Source of the DNA: an uncultured Clostridia bacterium
Lineage (GTDB): Bacteria > Bacillota > Clostridia > Christensenellales > Borkfalkiaceae
Direction: 5' to 3'
Assembly: GCA_947581885.1 (NCBI GenBank)
Contig: CANPWF010000045.1
Location: 1 to 11,250, forward strand
DNA length: 11,250 nt
Each line of letters opens with the position of its first letter. Position 1 is the first letter of the stretch. The position numbers were made by a program, and so were the translations under genes. The notes under the pieces are model-generated. The model did no database searches. It was not told the origin of the DNA and saw only the letters and a program-made list of their open reading frames with translations. Below, one piece after another: positions 6,151 through 11,250 of the stretch.

Positions 6151-6170
6151 AAAATCGGAGAAGGAACAGA

Positions 6171-6215
6171 GGCATTTTCCGCAAAATGCGGATTTGCCGA
6201 AAAGGCAAAAGGAGG
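6171..6215 (+). promoter_or_regulatory. leader hairpins abutting the ribosome binding site
   Basis: Two hairpins sit in the leader: TCCGC (6178-6182)/GCGGA (6188-6192), and TTTGCC (6193-6198)/GGCAAA (6204-6209) with loop GAAAA. The latter overlaps the start of the strong AAAAGGAGG site (6207-6215), which lies 5 nt before the ATG. A GGCA at 6171-6174 could instead pair with TGCC at 6195-6198, so two exclusive folds are possible. No known riboswitch class is recognised. Confidence 0.4.
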
Positions 6216-6220
6216 CGGAA

Positions 6221-7987
6221 ATGTTCCCCGAAAAACAAGCGGAATGCGATCTCGCGGTCATCGGCGCGGGGCTTGCGGGCATCTCGGCGGCAGTCGCCGC
6301 GGCAAGGAGAGGGGTAAAAGTGTGTCTCATCCACGATCGGCCCGTCCTCGGCGGAAACGCCTCGAGCGAGGTGCGCATGTGGGTCTGCGGCGCGAGCGAC
6401 CGCTTCCCCGCCTACCGCGAGGGAGGGATCCTCGAAGAGATCGCCCTCAAAAATGCACATCTCAATCCCGACATGAATTATCCCATGTGGGACGCGGTGC
6501 TGCGCAATTTGATCATGGAAGAACCCAATATCGCGCTATACCTCAACACCGTCTGCACGGGTGCCGTATACGAGGGGCGGCGCATCCTCTCCCTCGAGGC
6601 ATTTCAGACGACGACGTACACCAAACTCTACATAAAGGCGAAGCTCTTTGCCGACTGCTCGGGGGACAGCGTGCTCGCAGACGTGCTTCCCGTCCCCGTG
6701 ATGAAGGGCAGGGAGAGTGCGGAGGAGTACGGCGAATCGCTCGGGCGGGAACTGCCCGACCCCTATACGATGGGCAACAGCGTCCTTTTGCAGGCGCGGG
6801 AGACGGACGGGCCAGTCCGCTACGATCCTCCCGCCTTCGCACGCAAGATAGACCCCACGGAGTTTCGTTACCGTCTCAACACCGAGAAGCGCACGGGGTT
6901 CACCGCGAATAACTTCTGGTGGATCGAGCGGGGCGGCACCCGCGACACCTTGCGCGATGCGGAGGAGATCCAAAAGGAGCTCCTTGCGGATGTCTATGGC
7001 GTGTGGGACTATATCAAGAACAGCGGCATCTACGATGCGGAAAATTGGGACCTCGACTTCGTGGGCTACTACCCCGCCAAGCGCGAGACAAGGCGGTATC
7101 GCGGCGCATACGTCTTGAGCCAAAGGGACATCGAAGAAGGGCGGGCGTTCGAGGACGAGATCGCCTACGGCGGCTGGACGATGGATGACCACGATCCGCG
7201 CGGCTTCTTCGGCGGCGTAAAGCCGAACACCTTCCACCCCATTCCGGGGCCGTACGCTATCCCGTGGCGGTGCCTCTACACCGAGGCTTTTGAAAACCTC
7301 GACTTTGCGGGGCGGAACATCAGCGTGACCCACCTTGCCCTCTCTTCCACCCGCGTGATGGCGACGTGCGCCCTCCTCGGACAGGCGGTGGGGACGGGCG
7401 TGTCCCTCGCCATGAAATACTGCTGTGGCTTCGGGGAGGTCGGCGGCCATGCGGCCGAGCTCAAACAGGCACTGCGGGACGACGACTGCTACCTCCTCCG
7501 CACCCCCCGCGTTCTCTCCCCAATTCTGCTTTCCTCCGAAAACGATTTGACGGACAAAGAAAAAGCCGCCCTCTTCAACGGCGAAGAGCGAGAGTTCGCG
7601 GCACCCGCCGTGCGCTTCCCCCTCGGGAAGGAGGTGTGCTTCCGCTTCGAAAGGACGCATGTTGGTGCCGTCCGCCTTCTCTTTGACGACGACATCGCGC
7701 GGACCTGCCAAAAGAGCAAGGATCTCAAAATGTACCCCCAGCGGTGCCATATCCCGAAGGAGCGGGAACGGGCGATCGTCCCGCCCCGCCTCACGAAAAA
7801 GTTTTGTTTGGACGCGCTCTCTTCGGACGGAACATGGTTTCCCCTCGCGCGGGAGGAGGAGAATATCCTCCGTCTTTACAAGATACGGGTGGACAGAGAT
7901 ATTTGCGGCGTGCGCTACACGGGCCTCGGGGCGTGGGACCCCGCCTACACGACGAGCGACCTCTTCTCTTTGGACTTCATCCCGTAA
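6221..7987 (+). CDS. FAD-dependent oxidoreductase (PF12831-like)
   Basis: This 588-residue protein is predicted to be a soluble flavoenzyme of unknown substrate. It opens with a Rossmann FAD site, LAVIGAGLAGISAA (GxGxxG at 15-20), followed by the family signature PVLGGNASSEVRMW (41-54). The second FAD-side segment is CSGDS (146-150), and the C-terminal FAD contact is FAGRNISVTHLALSSTR (362-378). Residues after ~430 form a variable, probably beta-rich tail with no motif I recognise. No signal peptide or membrane segment is present. ATG 6221 is chosen because AAAAGGAGG (6207-6215) precedes it; a TTG at 6194 would place that site inside the gene. Relatives are often found near carbohydrate-use genes and are sometimes labelled xanthan lyase, but no such neighbours are visible here. 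It appears to be a single-gene unit with its own promoter and terminator. Confidence 0.88.
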   Translation: MFPEKQAECDLAVIGAGLAGISAAVAAARRGVKVCLIHDRPVLGGNASSEVRMWVCGASDRFPAYREGGILEEIALKNAHLNPDMNYPMWDAVLRNLIMEEPNIALYLNTVCTGAVYEGRRILSLEAFQTTTYTKLYIKAKLFADCSGDSVLADVLPVPVMKGRESAEEYGESLGRELPDPYTMGNSVLLQARETDGPVRYDPPAFARKIDPTEFRYRLNTEKRTGFTANNFWWIERGGTRDTLRDAEEIQKELLADVYGVWDYIKNSGIYDAENWDLDFVGYYPAKRETRRYRGAYVLSQRDIEEGRAFEDEIAYGGWTMDDHDPRGFFGGVKPNTFHPIPGPYAIPWRCLYTEAFENLDFAGRNISVTHLALSSTRVMATCALLGQAVGTGVSLAMKYCCGFGEVGGHAAELKQALRDDDCYLLRTPRVLSPILLSSENDLTDKEKAALFNGEEREFAAPAVRFPLGKEVCFRFERTHVGAVRLLFDDDIARTCQKSKDLKMYPQRCHIPKERERAIVPPRLTKKFCLDALSSDGTWFPLAREEENILRLYKIRVDRDICGVRYTGLGAWDPAYTTSDLFSLDFIP

Positions 7988-8033
7988 CGCCCTCCCCGGC
8001 ACGTCTCCGCGCATGCGCATCGGCATGGGAACA

Positions 8034-8079
8034 TAAAAATAAACCCGCGTTCTCAGCGCAGCGAGGGTTTGTCTTTGTT
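8034..8079 (+). terminator. probable terminator after the FAD oxidoreductase
   Basis: AAACCC (8041-8046) pairs with GGGTTT (8065-8070), extended past one mismatch by CG/CG. An A-rich run precedes the stem and a T-rich stretch (GTCTTTGTTT, then CGCTTTTT) follows. The loop is long (~12 nt) and the T-run is interrupted, so efficiency is uncertain. Confidence 0.6.
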
Positions 8080-8131
8080 TCGCTTTTTCAATTCTCTGAA
8101 CGATACTTTGGGTAATTTTCTATCAAACGAA

Positions 8132-8162
8132 TTGACATTTTGGGCGGAGAAGGTATCATAAT
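8132..8162 (+). promoter_or_regulatory. promoter of the truncated DUF1848 gene
   Basis: A perfect TTGACA (8132-8137) is followed at 16 bp by TATCAT (8154-8159), or at 19 bp by CATAAT (8157-8162), each 5 of 6 to consensus. It lies just upstream of the GGAGAGAGG ribosome binding site (8167-8175) of the stump, so this is the original promoter of that gene. Confidence 0.65.
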
Positions 8163-8177
8163 TCTCGGAGAGAGGAA

Positions 8178-8342
8178 ATGATCTTGAGCGTGAGCAGAAG
8201 GTGCGATATCCCCGCATTCTTCGGGAAATGGTTTCTGAACCGCCTGAAAGAGGGCTTCGTATGTGTACGAAACCCCTATGATGACTCGAGTGCAACCTCA
8301 ATAGAACAACCATCCCATTTTAAGAACGCTTCATTTTTATAA
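8178..8342 (+). pseudogene. DUF1848 family protein, 5' fragment only
   Basis: The frame encodes 54 residues from ATG 8178 to TAA 8340-8342. Residues 1-34 (MILSVSRRCDIPAFFGKWFL then NRLKEGFVCVRNPY) match the conserved start of DUF1848 proteins as I remember it (M-I-x-SVSRRTDIPAF...W...NRLKEG...VRNP). From about residue 36 (base ~8283) the match is lost and codon use turns AT-rich. Intact members are, from memory, about 300 residues, so roughly nine tenths is missing, including the later cysteine-rich part. The promoter and ribosome binding site (GGAGAGAGG, 8167-8175) are intact, so a short peptide may still be made. The break lies where the AT-rich restriction-modification segment begins, which points to insertion plus deletion. 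Confidence 0.75.
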
Positions 8343-8416
8343 AAATATTTTTCGACGCAGACCTCTTATAGCAGTTATTTATATCTGCACTTTGGGACAG
8401 CGAATGCGAAATGCCA
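8343..8416. other. AT-rich convergent intergenic stretch
   Basis: It lies between the stop of the DUF1848 stump and the stop of the minus-strand RM gene. An AT palindrome ATTTTTATAAAAAT spans 8333-8346, and a near-palindrome GCAGTTATTTATATCTGC lies about 8372-8389. Neither has the stem plus T-run layout of a confident terminator for the RM transcript. Confidence 0.4.
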
Positions 8417-10942
8417 TCAGTTAAGATGCTTACAAAACGCACTTACCGTTGCAATATAATGGAATCCATCACCAGAAGTCTCCTCGATAAATTGTTGCTT
8501 TTCGCTTGCAATTCCTTCGAAGTACTTTTGGAAGGGCGCGGATACAGCATGTGCCCATTCGACTGATTTAGGTTTTGGAATTTTAATTTCCCTATATCTT
8601 GATCCCACGTCTTCTCTATTTGTTTGCATCAATGTGATTCTTCTCCATTGATTGCGTACTGCCGCCAATGAAAGTGCCCATAAAAGATAAAACGGGGTAT
8701 ATCCTTGGTCGTTCTTTTGTATGCGGAAAACGAACACTTCTTTGGTCAAAACGATTTGCTCTTCTCCCGGCATTAAAATGGCGAATTCACCGATATTGCT
8801 ACTTGCCCTACTCGGAGAAAGCAAATCCCATGGCTGCAGGTTGCTTGTCCCCGAAGGAGTTCTCCAAAATTTTTTTGCCAAATCAAGCGGAATCAAATTT
8901 GTAGGATTTACATTGACCCGCAGATTTCTTATATCGGAGACTTTAACGTATGGAACAGAGCCGTTCCGTAAATCGTTACTTGGGCTTCCGTGACCCGGTA
9001 AAACTGTTAAATAGCCGTCATCACAAAGTTGGCCGATAGAAATGGGTTCCAAATCGTTGTTTTTCAAAAGAGCTTGGAACTCCGTTTCGATTTTGCAATC
9101 GTAATAACTTGGCACGAGAATATCATTTTGGTATATTTGCGATATAGGGATCCGAGGAAACATTTGCGGTTGGTTTGAATATTCCATTGCGGCATCTAAG
9201 AGTTCGTTGTCAATTATGTCGGTGCGATTTCCGCCGGCATCGACGACGTATCGATCGCTTCCATTCTTATAAATCCCACATGTCTGCGGGTTCAAAAAGG
9301 TAACAAGGTCGTGTTCAAAGTCGAAATTCTCGCCTGTCTCACTAATTTTTTCAAAGACATAGAGATTTGTTTTTGCGCGGCAAAATCCTTGAAAGGCATC
9401 CATGGGAACATTTGCTACACATATGGGCTTTAGCCTGCTTTTGGCCCATTCCCGCACATACTTATACGACGGAGAAAAGAAATATGTTTCGGGAAGGACA
9501 ATGCACATTTGCCCCCCGGCCTTCAGCAAATCGCAACACCTGTTAAACATTGCAAGACCAAGTTCTATCTCTTGACCCTGTCTAACGTATTCAATAATAC
9601 TTAATGATGCTTTTTTTGCATCAGAATATTTGATTTTCAGCGAAGTGCCAAAAGGGGGATTAGTGAAGATTTTAGTAAATCTTCCGTTTTTGAAATTGTT
9701 TGATAGTAAATGAGGATATTTCGTGTCCCAGGTATGTGTTAAAACGCTATCACCTCGAACACAATGTGCTGAACCGTCCCCTAATATTTGCATGATGGCT
9801 TTTGTTAATTTAATTCCTATTGCATCTTTATCTATACCAAACAAGTGCAACTGCGCCCATCTCGAAATTTCCTTCTCTTCATTGGGAAATCGATCTTTGA
9901 GTTCAACCAAGCACTGAACTAGAAAGCCACCTGTCCCGCATGCGGGATCGATTATGATGTCGTTCAAAGAGAGATCCATCAATTTTAAGGAGGCTTGAAT
10001 GACCTGTGCGGGAGTGAAATATTGCCCTTCCTCTTGCTTTAAGGCGGCACTTCGAAGCGTTTGAAAGGCAATGGAAACGGTGTCGGCTCCGATATCGATA
10101 AAATTGAATTTCGAAATCTTATCTACAACTTCATGAATTGTAGAATCATCGAAACGAATCTCTTTATCGGAATTGGATACGAAGATGTCCGGATAAACAT
10201 CTATGAACGCCGAAAATTTCTCTTTTATATATTTGGCCGTTCCTTTTTCTGTAGCAAATTGATGAAAGTATACTTCTTTCTCCACATCAATTTTGCCTTG
10301 TTTATCGCTATCGAGTTTAAGTAGGATAAGATTACATAATTGGTCTAATTGGTCTTCCCGTCTTGTCACGTTTCCGTCCTGCGCTACGATAACGTCCAAA
10401 ATTTCGGAAAACACACGGTATAATGTATCTTTTGAGGGGACCAACAAATCCTTAAAACGTAATTCTGTCGCATTTGGAGCGATGGCAGATCCAAACGAAG
10501 GGAGGGAACTTACGGTCGATTTCTTGGGATAACTGAGACCTTTGGCATCTTTATAGACAAATAGTGCTTGGGCGGTCATATCGGCACTATTCACCCAAAC
10601 TCCGAGTTTTGCATGAGGTTCGAGAGACAAGTAAGTTTCAAGCTGTTGGAGCCCGGCATCGATCTTTGGCTGTTTGCATTCGATAATGAATAACAGATGC
10701 CGATAATCGCCGCAGTTTTTTTCGCTATCAAATACAGCGATGTCGACGGGAAAATACTCGAATGGGCTGCCCTTTTCTCTTTTGGAGGCTTCGGAGGGTA
10801 CCTTGGGAATCTTCCATTCTTTTTTTCCGAAATACATTTGGTTGATTGACCAGCCCTTGTTTATTAGATGTTCGACGATGGCTCCAACCACTATTCTTTG
10901 CTCCGGACCGTCTTTCAACATCTCATCGATCTTTTTATTCAT
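8417..10942 (-). CDS. single-chain restriction-modification enzyme (nuclease-N6 methylase-TRD)
   Basis: This 841-residue protein fuses all three RM functions. Residues ~10-170 form an HsdR_N-type PD-(D/E)xK nuclease with Asp67 in FPVDIAVFD and Glu88/Lys90 in LLFIIECKQ. Residues ~175-550 are an HsdM-like N6-adenine methylase: GQYFTP (306-311), SAM-binding DPACGTGGF (332-340) and catalytic TNPPFG (427-432). Residues ~600-790 form one HsdS/Type IIG-style target-recognition domain, with VPYVKVSDIRNLRV (663-676) and the NREDVGSRYREIKIPKP end motif (775-791). No SNF2 translocase domain and no separate hsdR/M/S genes are visible, so it should act alone like Type IIG enzymes and recognise an asymmetric site that cannot be read from sequence. 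ATG 10942 follows CAAAGGA at 8 nt. Nuclease and methylase motifs all look intact. AT-rich composition indicates horizontal transfer. Confidence 0.9.
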   Translation of the reverse strand: MNKKIDEMLKDGPEQRIVVGAIVEHLINKGWSINQMYFGKKEWKIPKVPSEASKREKGSPFEYFPVDIAVFDSEKNCGDYRHLLFIIECKQPKIDAGLQQLETYLSLEPHAKLGVWVNSADMTAQALFVYKDAKGLSYPKKSTVSSLPSFGSAIAPNATELRFKDLLVPSKDTLYRVFSEILDVIVAQDGNVTRREDQLDQLCNLILLKLDSDKQGKIDVEKEVYFHQFATEKGTAKYIKEKFSAFIDVYPDIFVSNSDKEIRFDDSTIHEVVDKISKFNFIDIGADTVSIAFQTLRSAALKQEEGQYFTPAQVIQASLKLMDLSLNDIIIDPACGTGGFLVQCLVELKDRFPNEEKEISRWAQLHLFGIDKDAIGIKLTKAIMQILGDGSAHCVRGDSVLTHTWDTKYPHLLSNNFKNGRFTKIFTNPPFGTSLKIKYSDAKKASLSIIEYVRQGQEIELGLAMFNRCCDLLKAGGQMCIVLPETYFFSPSYKYVREWAKSRLKPICVANVPMDAFQGFCRAKTNLYVFEKISETGENFDFEHDLVTFLNPQTCGIYKNGSDRYVVDAGGNRTDIIDNELLDAAMEYSNQPQMFPRIPISQIYQNDILVPSYYDCKIETEFQALLKNNDLEPISIGQLCDDGYLTVLPGHGSPSNDLRNGSVPYVKVSDIRNLRVNVNPTNLIPLDLAKKFWRTPSGTSNLQPWDLLSPSRASSNIGEFAILMPGEEQIVLTKEVFVFRIQKNDQGYTPFYLLWALSLAAVRNQWRRITLMQTNREDVGSRYREIKIPKPKSVEWAHAVSAPFQKYFEGIASEKQQFIEETSGDGFHYIATVSAFCKHLN

Positions 10943-11029
10943 TCTGATTTTCCTTTGTCCCGATTTGTCTTCTTGAGCGGTATCGGGAGCAACCCTCCTG
11001 TTCGGTCCTTCCGTATCGCGTTTGATTCT
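10943..11029 (-). promoter_or_regulatory. RM gene leader with hairpin next to the ribosome binding site
   Basis: TCCCGAT (10958-10964) and ATCGGGA (10982-10988) form a perfect 7-bp inverted repeat with a 17-nt spacer. On the mRNA the hairpin ends immediately before CAAAGGA (complement of 10951-10957), so folding or protein binding there could affect translation. Control of the RM gene through this site is inferred only; no controller gene is present. Confidence 0.4.
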
Positions 11030-11035
11030 ATAAGA

Positions 11036-11064
11036 ATTATATCATACCATCATCGTCAAGTCAA
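11036..11064 (-). promoter_or_regulatory. sigma-A promoter of the RM gene
   Basis: Read on the minus strand, TTGACT (complement of 11059-11064) and TATAAT (complement of 11036-11041) are separated by exactly 17 bp, and a TG one base upstream of the -10 gives an extended -10. The start site falls near 11029, giving a leader of about 87 nt. Confidence 0.88.
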
Positions 11065-11134
11065 ATGTACGGATAATTGGGCTTCTGACCCATAGAGATT
11101 GATTGGAATCGTCCATTGAAATAATTAATACAAG

Positions 11135-11169
11135 GGTCCCAACAGAACCTTGCGGGTTCTGTTGGGACC
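11135..11169 (-). terminator. 15-bp hairpin terminator after tRNA-Glu
   Basis: GGTCCCAACAGAACC (11135-11149) and its exact reverse complement (11155-11169) form a perfect 15-bp stem with loop TTGCG. On the minus strand it lies 5 nt after the tRNA CCA end and is followed by CTTGTATTAATTATTT, a broken T-run. It likely ends the tRNA transcript. Confidence 0.75.
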
Positions 11170-11174
11170 GCGAT

Positions 11175-11249
11175 TGGTGACCCCAACGGGATTCGAACCC
11201 ATGATACCACCGTGAAAGGGTGGTGTCTTAACCGCTTGACCATGGGGCC
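11175..11249 (-). tRNA. tRNA-Glu (anticodon UUC)
   Basis: Read on the minus strand, the cloverleaf closes fully: acceptor GGCCCCA/TGGGGTC (one G-U), D arm with AAGCGGTTA loop, anticodon stem CCACC/GGTGG with loop CTTTCAC, and T arm ATGGG-TTCGAAT-CCCGT. The anticodon TTC (complement of 11214-11216) decodes GAA/GAG. Discriminator A (11178) is followed by an encoded CCA (11177-11175). The gene is complete, 72 nt plus CCA. Its promoter lies beyond the window, and more tRNA genes may precede it there. Confidence 0.97.
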
Positions 11250-11250
11250 A

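Larger units (their letters stand above)
8283..11100. other. AT-rich acquired segment carrying the RM gene
   Basis: From about 8283 the base composition drops from GC-rich to clearly AT-richer and stays so until near the tRNA-Glu terminator. The left edge coincides with the broken DUF1848 gene. The only gene is the single-chain RM enzyme. No integrase, transposase or flanking direct repeat was found, so the route of entry is unknown. The right edge is approximate. Confidence 0.5.

Noticed and set aside
6194..6220. TTG start nine codons upstream for the FAD oxidoreductase
   Set aside because: It would put the AAAAGGAGG site inside the gene; ATG 6221 is correctly spaced from that site.
6536..8026. 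496-codon open frame on the minus strand, opposite the FAD oxidoreductase
   Set aside because: The plus-strand frame has FAD motifs, promoter, ribosome binding site and terminator; the antisense frame has none.
8053..8313. 86-codon minus-strand frame
   Set aside because: It is antisense to the DUF1848 stump, has no ribosome binding site, and its C-terminal end runs across the FAD-gene terminator.
8283..11174. Transposon or integrase-borne island with defined ends
   Set aside because: No transposase, integrase, terminal inverted repeats or target-site duplication could be found at either edge; only composition and the broken gene support insertion.
11061..11243. 60-codon minus-strand frame
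   Set aside because: It is translation of the tRNA-Glu gene and its terminator.

Overview
The window reads as a chromosomal piece of an anaerobic Bacillota (Clostridia-like) genome, most likely a gut or rumen lineage. The reasons are strong AGGAGG-type ribosome binding sites, sigma-A promoters, a compact cysteine desulfurase / IscU scaffold / Rrf2 operon, and palindromic G/C-rich intergenic elements of a kind common in uncultured Clostridia. The genus cannot be read from the sequence. Most of the window is GC-rich with GC-ending codons. The stretch from about 8290 to 11100 is visibly AT-richer (judged by eye, not computed) and looks acquired.

Layout, left to right. Positions 1-344 hold a possible 3' end of an upstream gene followed by packed repeat elements. 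Positions 345-3695 encode a large superfamily 1 helicase of the DUF4011 / AAA_11-AAA_12 / Vsr-like nuclease / DUF3320 type. It lacks the N-terminal DUF4011 domain and starts in repeat-derived sequence. Positions 3701-5861 form an Fe-S cluster assembly operon: a near-ideal extended -10 promoter, an inverted repeat at the start site, cysteine desulfurase, IscU scaffold, an Rrf2/IscR-type regulator, and a perfect terminator. Positions 5862-6220 are intergenic, with a minus-strand terminator, a second copy of the palindromic element, and a promoter whose spacer contains nine G's. Positions 6221-7987 encode an FAD-dependent oxidoreductase (PF12831-type).

Right of its terminator, a promoter and ribosome binding site lead into a 54-codon reading frame at 8178-8342. 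Its first ~35 residues match the start of DUF1848 proteins, after which the match is lost, so it is a gene stump. Next, on the minus strand, comes a single-polypeptide restriction-modification enzyme (HsdR_N-like nuclease, N6-adenine methylase, one target-recognition domain; 10942-8417) with its own promoter and a hairpin leader. The window ends with a minus-strand tRNA-Glu (anticodon UUC) with encoded CCA and a 15-bp hairpin downstream.

How it fits together: NifS takes sulfur from cysteine, IscU builds the cluster, and the Rrf2 protein probably senses clusters and represses the operon through the inverted repeat over the -10/+1. The helicase remnant and the RM enzyme suggest defence-related turnover at both ends of a housekeeping block. 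I see no clearly new multi-gene system. The best leads are the decapitated defence-type helicase, the poly-G promoter, the hidden DUF1848 stump at an RM insertion boundary, and the paired palindromic elements.
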